DNA of 64,000 nucleotides from Pycnopodia helianthoides (GCA_032158295.1 CM063249.1:1334501-1398500), one strand, 5' to 3'; shown: positions 47,820 to 58,560, numbered from the stretch's first letter. Translations and numbers: made by a program. Notes: a model not told the origin generated them from the sequence alone.

Positions 47820-48045
47820 CTAAAACAAAACAAAAAACGAACAAAAACAATGAGTTGTTCGCGCTGCTGCACGAACACCTCAAAAAAAACGAACAAAAAC
47901 AAAGTTGTTCCGAGCTTCGCTCCGAACACCTCAAAAAAAAAAGAACAAAAACAATGAGTTGTTCGCGCTGCTGCACGAACACCTCAAAAAAAAAAAAAAA
48001 AAAACAATGAGTTGTTCGTGCTGTTGCACGAACACCTCAATAAAT
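47820..48045. repeat. Four-unit hairpin array, about 50-bp period
   Basis: Each unit is an A-rich linker followed by GTTGTTCG...CGAACACCTC. Hairpins lie near 47856, 47905, 47960 and 48012. Versions include GTTCGTGC-TGTT-GCACGAAC (perfect 8-bp stem) and GTTCCGAGC-TTC-GCTCCGAAC, where the inner pair is changed on both sides. Two more copies lie at 33423-33513. Confidence 0.85.
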
Positions 48046-48238
48046 AGCTGGGCTTAGCAAACCTCAACAATAATAACGGCATGACTTTTCTAAGCTCAAC
48101 TTATAGCCTACCCTACAGAGGAATTCTTTAGAAAAGGGAACTATAGAACAACAATTAATATTATAGCAGTACCACTAAAACCCAATCCATAAGGAGGTCA
48201 GTCAAGCGGATGGCATAAAGCCGTCCAGGAAAAATATT

Positions 48239-48352
48239 CATTTGTTGCACACTATGATGGGTCAATGGTGTTTTGTATACCCCCCGAGGGTGCCATTTTC
48301 CCCTCCGAGTGTGTACATAACCCTTGGAACCCATCACAGCGTGCAACAATAA
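48239..48352. repeat. Short inverted repeat, about 113 bp
   Basis: ATTTGTTGCACACTATGATG at the left is answered by CATCACAGCGTGCAACAATA at the right, with GGGT/ACCC inside. It is probably a small palindromic repeat. Confidence 0.65.
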
Positions 48353-48607
48353 TGTTTTGTTATACCACGCTTTTCATGGGCGTCAATCTGTCTTGAAATG
48401 TGGGATTTTTGTACACAGTGCCGTCCGAGATAGAGTGAGGTCGTTCACACGCCGTACTAAAGTTGGTCTAACTCAACTTAGACCGGTTCTGGTTCAACTT
48501 TTTGGCGTCTGAACGCAAAAAAAGTTAGACCGGATCAGGTCTAAACCCAAAAACTTAGACCGTCCAGCGGGACGGTCTAAGTCTAAACTGGTTCGGGTTT
48601 ATCTTTT

Positions 48608-49564
48608 AAAGGGACACACCGGCTTACTGTTTACCTAATTTAGTGATGTTGAATCACAGAAAATGATTTTTCGATGGTTGTTGTAAAAAAAAATCATCAA
48701 AATGTCACGTAAATAACGAAAAATGTGAAGAAGAAAAAACGCGGTCAAAGGTCAGCGTATACGCTTTCCAGCCGTTGCAACTGTCAAGTTTACGTGACAT
48801 TGTTTTAAGTAGACTAGTGATCTGTGTATTTATTAATTATAACAATGGCGAGGCATAAGGATCCAGTCTTCACATCCATCAAGCACAAATTCACGTGTAA
48901 TTAAAAAAAACCGACATAAACACCGTGCAGCTATTCGTCGTCGTCCCGCCGCGTGTGTAGCGCAGGCAAAACGTAACGTGACAATAGTTAGGGGATAATA
49001 GCTAGGGCTACAGACTAAAACCCTCGTAAAACAAAACGTAATCAATGGTCTGGCTCCCTACCCCTCCACAGGCTCCGAGTTCATGCCTCCATGGTTTTTC
49101 TCTCTGGCCCGGCGAGACACTGCACCGGCTGTGCGGGACATGCCCCCAAGGTTTACCCGCTAGATCCCCACGCTGATGCGCCGTAAAACACGCTTCCGTG
49201 CACGGACTCTCTGAATGCGAATCTTACGTTCGATTTTTCGTCATTATTTACAACTTGCATCCATAAACTGAATACATAGTCTTTTTCTCCAAATACTCAT
49301 GAATAATTTTTTTTTTTAAATACTTGAATTTGGTTCAGTAATTTACTTTTAAACGGCTGTAAGTAAAACTAATTCTGAAGATCACGTGACTTTTCGGAAC
49401 CACATTTTGGTTCCGAAAAGTCACGTGACCTTCGTTTTTTGAAAAATGCTCAAAAATGGCCAAATTTGATGGTTTCTTTTATGAACCAATCTTCTCCATT
49501 TCAGGAAGACCTTTAGAATCATGTTTTAGTCTATTTTAGCCCAACGAAGCCGGTGTGTACCTTT
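48608..49564. mobile_element. Nested MITE, AAAGGGACACACCGGCTT termini
   Basis: The left end AAAGGGACACACCGGCTT pairs with the right end AAGCCGGTGTGTACCTTT, one mismatch in 18. The interior is non-coding and includes the strong hairpin at 49382-49428. No target duplication was recognised. Confidence 0.75.
49382..49428. repeat. 21-bp perfect hairpin with two CACGTG motifs
   Basis: TCACGTGACTTTTCGGAACC plus A pairs perfectly with TGGTTCCGAAAAGTCACGTG plus A around a 5-nt loop. Each arm holds the E-box-type hexamer CACGTG. Confidence 0.9.
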
Positions 49565-50119
49565 AACACGGCGTGTGGACAGAATGACATCCGGTTTCCT
49601 CCACGGTGACTGTTGACCTGAAAAAGACGCCTTCGTACGCCTCAACGAACACGTGTCGGAATGAGAGAAAGCGTGCGTCTTTCGTTCGGGTTATTTCCAT
49701 TTTGCTCACCTGTAATTTAGATCCGTTTTCACAAAAATCTCTCTGAATACGATCGTGTATAAATTTGCAATAACGCTAAATTTTCAGCCATGTCAGTTGG
49801 TTCCTGCTTGAAAATCAACACGTCAATAAACGTAGTGGCCGGACGGTAAATTGGAGTATAGCCTATCCAGAATTTTACAGATTACAAAAATGCGTGAAAC
49901 TCCAGACATCAATATAAGGGCCATGCGTGTGCTTTTGTGAATAAACCGGATGTTGTTGTGTTGGGTCATGGTGCTGTTTGACCTCTTAAAACCAAAGATA
50001 AACCGTATCGGGTTTAACTTCGAGCTGTCTGAACGCAAGGTAGTTTTATCTTTACGACCGCCCCCCGCTGCTCGTAAAGTTAAACTGGTTTGGGTCTAAA
50101 TTTAGTACGCCGTCTGAAC

Positions 50120-52667
50120 ATGCCCAAATTAATCTTACTTTAATCACCTAACTTTAAATCTTCGATAATCTCCCTCCCTCCCTAGCACGTCAACCCTGCC
50201 CCCCCCCCCCCCCGGGTTCGCTGACGGACATCATTAATTCATGGATGTATTAATCTCTTCTTTGTTAACAATGAATCGAAATTGATATTTGTACATTGAC
50301 AAACGTTCTGCATAACTTGTTAGATTTGCATCGAGGACGGGTGGTGGGTGGTGGATGGGATCCAAGGGCCGCAATCAACTTTCTTCTGAAGGTTAATATA
50401 CCCAGGCAGTTTTTAATCAATTTTTTCCCTTCAATTTCACACCTTTTTGTGTGGTGTAATGAGACAAGAAGGTATGTTCTTCACGCAGTTGTTGTGGGTT
50501 TATAGTTTGACATGGTACATTTCTAACCATGAGCATTTTATAACAAACGGTTATAAACGCTTTGTATAGACCAACTCGACCGATCCAAGGCATCGTATAC
50601 CTTTAATACAAGGCTGGAAAAAACACAAAGCCCGTGGCCGCAGAGGGGAATAATTATGACAAATCATTCTGCTAATCTAGACCATGTCATAGATTGGGAT
50701 CAAGCTCGAATCATAGCTTCTTACACAAGCACAATACAGTGCATCAAGATATCGGCTAAAGTTTCAATTTTTATATAGTATTAATAATTTGTTCAAATTA
50801 AGTTCGAATACTCGCGAGACTTGGACAGTCTAATAAAAACACACTGACTGTGGTATTGTGGCAGCATAGTTAGCCTTGCTCAAGGCAGTCGCAGTTTTCA
50901 CTCCGAAAAAGACGCCGTAAAACCCACCCGTTGTCTATACATAGCACTGTGCGTAGTGTGTGTATCACACATAGCACGACGCCCGTACTACTAGGCCTAC
51001 TGTGCGCAGGTCATCCGCACTCGTATTACTGTCCGCATGCGGAGGCCGTGTATACTATGCAGTGCAGTCAGCAGTGACAATACTGTACTGACAACACTAT
51101 AGTGCATGCAGTGTAGTGACACGCAAACAAGACACGCTAGCTCTGGCGGCCGTTGTGCGGCGCAAATAAAACAAATAAATAAATGAAGACCAAATTAATC
51201 TCCAACGCCTTGTATTGGTCAAGGCTACAGCATAGTGTGCTTGCAGAATGTTGTTGTTTTTTGGACATATCGAGGCAGGCCTGTGCTCCATTATTTAATT
51301 TATACAGGCATGGTATACCATTCTTTTAGGAAAAGTAGGAACAGTTTATTGACTGCACGGCTGACGTACGTACAGTAGTTACTAGTGACATTTAAAAAAA
51401 AGGTTTTTTTTTCAATAATTTGGTACTATTGAAATAACCCGCAAAAACCTAGAAAATCGGATTAGGAAGAATATCATGCCTCGTTTTGAGAATAAATTTA
51501 GATAGATAGATATTTAACAAAATAAAATTGTCCATAACGGGGGAATTTAAATGGCCTTGAAATAAAACTAGTTACAAAAACAATTCCATCAAAGAAATAG
51601 AGGAAAATTTAAACTAAAAAGAAAGAATAAGCCAGCAAAGTAAATACTAAATTTTATTTGCTATACGTTTGCAGGTTCTATACATTTGCATTGGCACAGT
51701 AGTAGTAAAAATGTGAAAAAAAATACAAGATTAAAACAAAAAATCATACCAGATTAAACGAAAACAAAACACACAACAAATATACTTTATTTAAAACCCT
51801 GTGTCAATCTACAAAGGGGGCAGTAGCGGAAGACACATTTTTGTGTTTCTATCAATAAAATAAGAACCTTTTGGTCAAATCCATTCAAATTCCATAGAAC
51901 ACCCCCCTTTGAGATAGTGTAGTCATCCATTAACAGGTCACCATGATAGATTAAATTGCCCTATAATTAAAAGTGCCTTAAAGAGCCACTTTGTGCACTG
52001 CTCTACACCCCCCGCACACACGCTCCCCCGCCCCATATTACCCTGCACATCACAAACTCCCCGCCTACTCCATCAACCATCACCCACCCCCACATGCAGT
52101 TACTAAAGGGGTTGTACAAAATTCCCATTAATTTGTAAAATATTATACAATTTTGGATGGAGTGTTCAATATTGGGCGGTGAGCAGTATTAATACAGGAA
52201 AAACGGTAACGCCGAAGGGCACTGCTTGGCGTCAGACACTGGTCATTGTTGACACTTAATGTGAGAGGGGCAAGTCAAGGGGGAGGGGGGGGGGAGAAAG
52301 AGCTTCTTTCTTGGTGGGATTCAATATCTGATTTCCAATTTGTCAAAAACATCAGCTGCAAAACTGGTGAAACTAAACACCCGGTAGTGTATGGAGAGTG
52401 TGACGTTATAGGTTTTCCATGTCATTTTCGGCAAATAAGCGGCCACATGTACAACATTGGTAAATTTAGCATCTGCACTTTAACTAGCTAAAACCAATTT
52501 GTTGATCTTTCGAACCAAAAATCAAATCAACCATTTTTCATATAATTTTTAAATGTCAATATCTTCATAGGCCTATGTAGAGGTTTTATTAGGTATGACA
52601 CATTTATGATGATAGTTTTTAAAACTAGTATCTGCACTTTATGAGACCCAATATATACATGAAATAA
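50120..52667. other. Gene-free stretch
   Basis: It has a C run near 50199, CAGTGCAGTCAGCAGTGAC-type low-complexity text near 51060, and AT-rich DNA at 51390-51790. No gene, RNA or bounded repeat is supported. Confidence 0.4.
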
Positions 52668-52925
52668 CGAACCTGTGAAATGTTAAGCTCTATCTGTCTT
52701 TAGAGTCATGAGAAAACAGTGAAAAACCCATTATATGTTTTCACTGTTTTCAAACATCGGGTTTTGGACACGCGCAATAAAGACTATTTGTTTTACTCAT
52801 TTCCTAAAAACTACAGCATTTCAAGCAAAACTGTTTCAAGGGAAGCTTTCCACCATGACCATCTTTATACCATGTAAGTTATGTGCAAATCTGTGAACAT
52901 TTATATTTTCAATTTTACCAATGTT
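52668..52925. mobile_element. Degenerate MITE copy, interrupted by a LINE end
   Basis: ACGAACCTGTGAAATGTTAA, GAGAAAACAGTGAAAAACCC, TTTTACTCATTTCCTAAAAA and TGTGAACATTTATATTTTC follow the order of the units at 61681-62353. The family's terminal TACCAATG..TGTACA..CCTTTAAA is split, with the LINE 3' end between its halves (ACCAATG | GTACACACCCTTTAAA). Confidence 0.7.
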
Positions 52926-53160
52926 GGGGACAGTGCATTCTTTGTTGTTGCCCCTAAATTGTGGAACAAGCTGCCGTGTGCTATCAGGGAAGCGACAGCT
53001 ACTGCGACCTTCAGGCGCCAACTCAAAACTCACCTATTTCCCAGCTTATGATTTGTCTGTTTTACTGCATTTTCTGTATTTCAGTGTATTTAATTCTGTT
53101 GTTGATTCGAGGCGCTGTGTTCTTTGTAGAGCGCCATATAAATGCCTTGTATTATTATTG
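52926..53160 (+). pseudogene. LINE 3' end: C-terminus of RT protein plus 3' UTR
   Basis: Codons 52929-53051 read DSAFFVVAPKLWNKLPCAI..., then TFRRQLKTHLFPSL and stop. This is the W-N-LP...FK..LKTHLF ending typical of CR1/L2-like ORF2 proteins. The 3' UTR ends GTAGAGCGCCATATAAATGC then (ATT)n. The copy is 5'-truncated, as most LINE insertions are, and cannot be active. Confidence 0.8.
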
Positions 53161-53512
53161 TACACACCCTTTAAACGTCGCGTTATTCTTGGCTAAAAAG
53201 AACGGCATCGACTGTACATGTATAGTGAATTCAAAGGCCTCCAAATTAAATTGAATTGCAGTTCCAATAGGTATGGCTAACACAAAAAAATAAGCTGCTT
53301 TTTGTCGCCGGAATTGACCTGGAAAACCTAGAGAGAAACAACAAAAGACATGTTTTTTACTACAAACAACCCAATTTTCCGTTGGTGTGTGATGGAACGT
53401 GTCTAGCCGATTGATCACCCCCCCCCCCCACAAAAAAAGGAATTGGCGTGGAGAACCATGGAGGGCTACCTCCATGGTGAGACCGTGAACAGACCAATTT
53501 AAAAAAAATTAT
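53161..53512. other. Left flank of the LTR element
   Basis: A short gene-free stretch with a C run at 53418-53428 and a perfect inverted repeat, ACCATGGAGG/CCTCCATGGT, at 53456-53479. It does not match the right flank of the LTR element. Confidence 0.4.
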
Positions 53513-54242
53513 TGTGGCGAATCCAGTCCTTGTCGGCACCAGCGCAGGCGAGCGGCAGTCCAGCTGGTACTACGGGTTGGGTCGTTTGGAGACCGTCTAT
53601 CGCCGCATGTGATAAATTGCGGGGGAGGGGGTCTAGAACCCTAATTGGACTCACTGACTCAAAGGAGTAAAGGAATGAAACCTAGTTCCTGGTACAAGGC
53701 AGATCCTGTTATTGGTTTATAATGATTTAATACAGTTTAGTGATTTAAGGCAGTGCAAAGTCCCTAAGGTAAAAGATTGTCACTTAAGGCAAATCCAAAT
53801 CACTGGAGGCAAGTAAATATCGATGGATGTAATTATTTGATGCCTTAAGGGCCTAATGGTATCTCAGAAGGGAATTTCTTGTATCCTTACAAGAGACTTA
53901 TTAACAACGAACAAGATCTCCTTAAGGGAGTTGATTGGTGAACGTCTCGGTAATCGTTATTAATACTTAATGCAAGATAAATGCAATATAACCTACCCCA
54001 ACGTTTACACAGCAATAGTCACTATCACAGACGCTACTATCCTCTAACAGCCCTGCTGCCACGGACGCTAGACGCTAGTACTCTGACAGCCTGACTAGCG
54101 TCGCTCAACATCAACTGTCCGCTAGCACTCGCACACGGCAGCATCACGCAATGCCCAGCGGCTACTACCGCGCATGCTCCCACGCCAATTGCGCCTAATC
54201 GCGCGCCAAGGAGCGCCAACCATGGGGTACCATTTCGTTACA
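53513..54242 (-). repeat. 3' LTR (left copy)
   Basis: 730 bp, TGT...ACA ends as read on either strand. Compared with the other LTR it has about 65 extra bp (about 53557-53622), differs in the GACGCTAGTACTCTGACAGC region and has substitutions. AATAAA of the 5' LTR is AATAAC here. Confidence 0.93.
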
Positions 54243-54252
54243 CAGCCCCCTA
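54243..54252 (-). promoter_or_regulatory. Polypurine tract
   Basis: The minus strand reads TAGGGGGCTG directly before the 3' LTR, the expected site for plus-strand DNA priming. Confidence 0.75.
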
Positions 54253-54532
54253 CTTAAGTTAGGACCACCTGGTCCGTAAACTGAAAAATCTATAAACGAA
54301 ATGTGCCTTAAGATTCCTTAAGGGAACTTTAGTAAAACATTTCAAAAATACAATCAACCAGGTTTAATACAAAGGAAGAACTTCGATGAGTGCTCCTTAA
54401 GGGAGGCACCCTAAAAAAAAAACAATGCAAAGATGTATCAAAAATATACTTTTGTAAACGGGATGAAACACTTTAGAACACTATAAACAAATCCGTGATT
54501 ACTGAAGTGAGATGTTACTCGATCGACGGCTG

Positions 54533-55642
54533 TCACTCAATGTTGCCTGCAGGCTGCTTGTTTATGATAAACCCTGCGACGAAGGAAACCTCGTAGGTTC
54601 TCTCGGTAATGTCTTCGGAGACTTTCACGCCATTGTGGTAAGTGCAGTGACGGAACACCTCTTTCAGCTGGCTGACATTCCCCACCATCAGGCGCTGTAA
54701 CTCAGCAGGTGACAAAGGCTCACTCTGCTTAATCTGCTGCTCTAGCTCCCCTCTAAGTCGATACACCCTGGCAGGAGTAGGTTCAGCCCTGACATAGCCC
54801 TGTCTGGTCTCATCCCCTGATCCAGTGGTGAACCTCTGTGAGCTCTCAGCAAGTTTAAGATCGCTTCCTTGTAGTACTGCCTTTACACCAATCTGAGAGT
54901 GGGCTGGACTGCTGGGTATGGTCTTACCCGTTGTTCCAGACGAGTCAACGAGCCTGACATCCCTTCCTGCATCATTCCCGCCGTCGCTGCTGGTCTCCAG
55001 ATTGCCTGCAATCACCTTCAACATGCCCTTCGGCTTGCCTCCACTGCTGCATGTCCCTTCCGTCGCATCCGGCTGGCTGAGGCACAGGTCCACCAAGGAC
55101 ATGGAGGCAGGTGAAAGAGACAACCCCAGATCACTCTCCTCGTCTTGCCTTTCTGGAGTCACACATCTAGATTCCAACTTTCTCTTTTGGGCTGGTTGTG
55201 ACAATTTACCGCTCGGCAGTTTCCCCCTCTTCCAACTATCAGAAAGCCTTGGTCGCTTCGCTGAGGAATGATCTTTCTCCGGCTGTTCTCTCTTACCAGA
55301 ATGTGTCCCCGGTGTATCCTCTGACAAGGGGCGGGTCTTGGTTGAAGGCTTGTTGAGCCTCTGATCCCGTTCCTCCTTCGTTTCGGCAGGATTCCCTGAC
55401 ACCTCATCCACATGACCAGGGTGATGCTCTCGGTAATGGCAGCGAAGATTATCCCTCCTGGTATAGCTACGTTTACAGCGGCTACAATGGTACATGATTT
55501 TCGGGCCATGTTTGTTTGTAGCCATGTGCTTCTCCAGGCTCTTCCTGTACACAAATGACTCCTTGCAAGTGGCACACTCAAACAACTTGACATCCTGCCA
55601 ATCCTGTGGCTTACTCCAGCCTTCCTCGTCCTTGGCATTCAT
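54533..55642 (-). CDS. Retroelement ORF3: two-finger C2H2 zinc-finger protein (369 aa), intact
   Basis: A fully open 369-codon frame lies between integrase and the 3' LTR, where other elements carry env. The N-terminus has two C2H2 fingers: C23-C26-H39-H45 (CX2CX12HX5H) and C53-C56-H69-H73 (CX2CX12HX3H). A basic run AKRPR at about 128-132 could be a nuclear signal. The middle is Ser/Pro/Gly rich and looks disordered. A more ordered segment follows from about residue 285 (RVYRLRGELEQQIKQSE, SQLKEVFRHC). No signal peptide, membrane segment or envelope feature is seen. A nucleic-acid-binding or regulatory role is inferred from the fingers only. It lies 97 nt after the pol frame, behind a splice acceptor at 55657-55658, so a spliced subgenomic mRNA is likely. 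Unlike gag and pol it has no break. Confidence 0.85.
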   Translation of the reverse strand: MNAKDEEGWSKPQDWQDVKLFECATCKESFVYRKSLEKHMATNKHGPKIMYHCSRCKRSYTRRDNLRCHYREHHPGHVDEVSGNPAETKEERDQRLNKPSTKTRPLSEDTPGTHSGKREQPEKDHSSAKRPRLSDSWKRGKLPSGKLSQPAQKRKLESRCVTPERQDEESDLGLSLSPASMSLVDLCLSQPDATEGTCSSGGKPKGMLKVIAGNLETSSDGGNDAGRDVRLVDSSGTTGKTIPSSPAHSQIGVKAVLQGSDLKLAESSQRFTTGSGDETRQGYVRAEPTPARVYRLRGELEQQIKQSEPLSPAELQRLMVGNVSQLKEVFRHCTYHNGVKVSEDITERTYEVSFVAGFIINKQPAGNIE

Positions 55643-55655
55643 CCTTTAGTGTGCT

Positions 55656-55697
55656 CCTGCATAAATATCAAGAAAACAAGGAAAATAATGTTAGAAC
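55656..55697 (-). promoter_or_regulatory. Predicted 3' splice site upstream of ORF3
   Basis: Reading the minus strand, GTTCTAAC (branch-point-like) is followed by ATTATTTTCCTTGTTTTCTT and GATATTTATGCAG|GAGCAC. The AG is at 55658-55657 and the ORF3 ATG begins 14 nt later. A matching donor candidate, AAG|GTGTGA, lies in the leader at 60931/60930 just past the primer site. Confidence 0.65.
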
Positions 55698-56034
55698 GTG
55701 GTAATCCCTTTTCTCCTGAATCCTTATTCCCCTTAAGTTTAACGGAAGCGTTGCGGCCGCTGCCGCTGTCGTGGAGGATTTCTCCTCTGCTGAATCCTGA
55801 CTCCTTGTCCAGCTGCCTCAGTGTCCCCATCGTTTCCAACTGTGGGCTCATACTCTGATTCTACTAGTCCTTCCTCCTCTTCCACTTGGACACCCTGATC
55901 ATCAAGCAGCATCCTTTCCTGCATCGGGCTCTGTATCTCAGGCTGGGTGCTCTCTAACTGAGGCCCAATGTTCTCACTACTATCCATGTCTGACTCTGCA
56001 GTCCATGGTTCCAAAGGCCTGCCCTCGTATGGTT

Positions 56035-57174
56035 TCAGTCGATCAGAATGAACGACCTTCTTCTTCCCTCCTCGGTGCGTTGTACTCTATAGGTAACGTC
56101 AGACAACTTATCTATGATAAAGTATGGACCTTCCCACCTGCACTGCAGCTTAGGGGAGCGTCCCTTCTTCTTTGCGGGATTGTGCATCCAGACAAAGTGT
56201 CCCTTCCTGAACCTTTCCTTGATCGTCTTCTGATCGTAGGTTTTCTTCTGCCTTCGTGCACTCTTGGCTAAGGCCTCACGAGCTCGATCATGCGCTGCCT
56301 GTATCCTCCGCCTCAAGGTTTGGGCATAGTCCTCGTTGTCTTCTTCCTCCTCCACATGAGGCTGTTCGTTCACGAGATCTATGGGCAGGGACACCTCCCT
56401 TCCAAACATTAACATATTCGGACTTTCGCCTCTGGATTCCTGAGGTGTACTTCTGTAAGCCGAGGTGGCGTAAGGCAATTCCCTATCCCAGTCGCTGTTG
56501 TTTTGACGGTCCTTCATGAGAATGGCTACTATATTCACCAAGGTACGGTTAAAGCGCTCCACCATCCCATCTGATTTCGGGTTATATGGTGTGGTTCTTG
56601 TCTTCTCAATACCCAGGATCTCGCATACCTTCTGCATAAGATTCGATTCAAAATTCCTTCCCTGGTCCGTATGCAGGGTATGTGGTATTCCATACCTGAG
56701 CACAAACTCCTCGACAAATTTTGTGGCAACTGTCTCTGCCTTCTCATCTGGTAGCGCATAAGCTTCGAACCACTTGCTAAAGTAGTCTCCTACTACTAGG
56801 ATATAGCGGTTCCCGTCCTTGGTGACCGGGAAGGGCCCCACAATGTCCATGGCCACCCGTTCCATGGGTACCCCTACTTGGTGCTGCTGTAACGGCGCTC
56901 GCCGCTTCTTGCTCGGGGACTTCCTGCGGGCACACAAGTCGCACTGCCGCAGGAAAGACCTAACATCTGCTCCTAGTCCCTGCCAGTAGTACTTTGCGCG
57001 AACCTTCGCCATGGTCCTTTTTGTCCCTAGATGTCCACTTGTTCTCCCTGCGTGAAGTTCATGAAGTATTTCTGCACGATACTCCTCCGGCACTATTGTT
57101 TGCCACTTCACTTCTCTACCACTGTCCGACTCCCAGCGACGTACCAACATTCCGTCCTGGATGTGTAACTGATC
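56035..57174 (-). pseudogene. pol segment 4: integrase
   Basis: Zinc-binding HLGTKRT..., CDLC; DDE residues in MDIVGPF, HTDQGRNF and MVERFNRT; GPY/F in CRWEGPYFIIDKLSD. The shift near 56060 puts the last residues out of frame. The natural C-terminal tail continues in the next frame to 55739 and is acidic then arginine/glutamine rich (RQRQRPQRFR). Confidence 0.92.
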
Positions 57175-58255
57175 CTATATCAGCCAGTAATTTTTGTGGG
57201 CCGGGGATTTCGGAGACATTTCTTCCCACACCGGACGGGATCCTCCCTCGTCCTTAATCTGGAGTACCCACTCTATGGATTTATCTCTCAGCTGTGCCCC
57301 CCTCCAGTCGGCCTTAGTTATTTGGGGTAGTACACCAACGGCACACAAATCAGCTCTGTCTTCCTTAGCCTCACATGTTGGACTCTTGTCTCCTTTAGTG
57401 CTATCAAGTGAAGGCACTGTTCCTTCACTTCCTCCTGCTGAGCTCACTCCGCCGCCAGAGTCCAGTCCCTCCATTCCACACTGTGGGCAAGGTCGGCGAG
57501 ACAGGCTATCGGCATTTTGGTGGGACCTTCCTGCTCTATGGGTTATTTCGTAGTCGTATTCACTAATTATCTGCAACCACCGTGCTACTTGCCCAGAAAG
57601 ATCCTTGAAGTTCACCAACCACTTCAAGGCACCATGGTCTGTCCGTATAGTTACCCTGCGTCCATATATGTATGGTCGAAACTGTTTCACAAAGGTCACT
57701 ACAGCAAGAAGCTCCCTCCTCGTCACACAGTAATTTTGTTCTGCTCTCTTTAGGGATTTGCTGGCATACGCTACAACTTGCTCCTTGCCATCTTTAATCT
57801 GAGACAATACCCCGCCAATTCCGGCAGCGCTGGCGTCCGTATCCAGAATATACTTCCCATAAGGGTCCGGATAAGTCAAAATTTGTGCCTCAGTCAAGCG
57901 TTTCTTCAACTCATTTAATGCCGTCTGGCATTCTGGTGTCCAATTGAATTCCCTAGACTTTTCCGTCAACCGATGTAGAGGCCTTGCCACTGTAGAGAAA
58001 CCTTCAATAAATCGTCTGTAGTAGGACGCGAGTCCTACAAAGCTCCTTACGTCCTTGACTGTTCTAGGAACTGGCCAGTCCTTCACTACCTCGATCTTCT
58101 CTGGGTCCGTGCTTATCCCTTCTGGGGACACAATGTGGCCCAAGTAACGAACCTTTTCCTTAAAAAGATCACACTTTTTAGGCTTTAATTTTAGCCCCGC
58201 TTCCTTAAGGCGCTGAAACACCCCTCTCAACCGACCAAGTTCCTGGGTATGGTCT
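57175..58255 (-). pseudogene. pol segment 3: RT thumb, RNase H and linker
   Basis: It contains KCDLFKEKVRYLGHIVS (RT thumb), the RNase H residues in LDTDASAAGIGGVLSQ, YCVTRRELLAVV and RTDHGALKWL, and the end ADSLSRRPCPQC. A charged linker follows. The TAG at 57177-57175 interrupts the frame; the integrase segment continues in the same frame. Confidence 0.9.
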
Positions 58256-58560
58256 TTCCAAACACTATTACATCATCGAGGTAAACCAAAAGAGTTTCCC
58301 AATGAAGACCACCAAGAACCCGCTCCATCAGCCTCTCAAAAGTGGAGGGCGCATTACAAAGCCCGAAGGGCATCACGCGCCAGCTGTACAGTCCACCTCT
58401 GACTACAAAAGCTGATTTCTCCTGGGCGTCCTTATCCAATGCTACCTGCCAGTAGCCGGACGCCAAGTCCAAGGTCGAAAACCAGTGTGCCCCAGCAAGT
58501 GCATCGAGAGAATCATCAATCCTGGGGATGGGGTACGCGTCCTTGATTGTCAATGCGTTA
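58227..58560 (-). pseudogene. pol segment 2: RT palm with YLDD
   Basis: This segment, +1 relative to segment 1, holds ALTIKDAYPIPRIDDSLDAL, PFGLCNAPSTFERLM and YLDDVIVF. It ends a few codons after the catalytic YLDD through another shift. Confidence 0.9.

Larger units (their letters stand above)
30803..48045. repeat. 17-kb complex of one unclassified repeat family
   Basis: A signature (GTGTTTGT.C.AACAAACAC then GAGGTGTTCGGCTAT) occurs on the plus strand near 30811, 33530, 33710, 37675, 40800, 42275, 43485 and 46385, and on the minus strand near 35210-35250 and 37440-37480. Other ends show CGAACACCTC, the inverse of GAGGTGTTCG. Direct copies are about 30803-33100 with 37670-40540, 40800-42240 with 46385-47815, and 42263-43470 with 43472-44690. 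About 33780-36200 and 37140-37485 hold inverted copies. The small ORFs inside are repeated with the DNA and look non-coding. Confidence 0.85.
48433..50119. mobile_element. 1.7-kb TIR element interrupted by a MITE
   Basis: GTTCACACGCCGTACTAAA at the left and the reverse complement of GTTCAGACGGCGTACTAAA at the right pair with two mismatches over 19 bp. Subterminal GTCTAA / AGACCGG words recur at both ends. No coding region is recognised. Another element (48608-49564) sits inside. Confidence 0.6.

Noticed and set aside
30803..48045. CRISPR-like array
   Set aside because: Repeats are long, diverged, in both orientations and hold no regular short spacers; this is animal repeat DNA.
48833..49045. 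Short ORF within the nested MITE
   Set aside because: It lies inside a TIR element without any domain; chance opening.
54533..55642. ORF3 as an envelope gene
   Set aside because: It has no signal peptide, transmembrane segment or cleavage motif; two zinc fingers are present instead.
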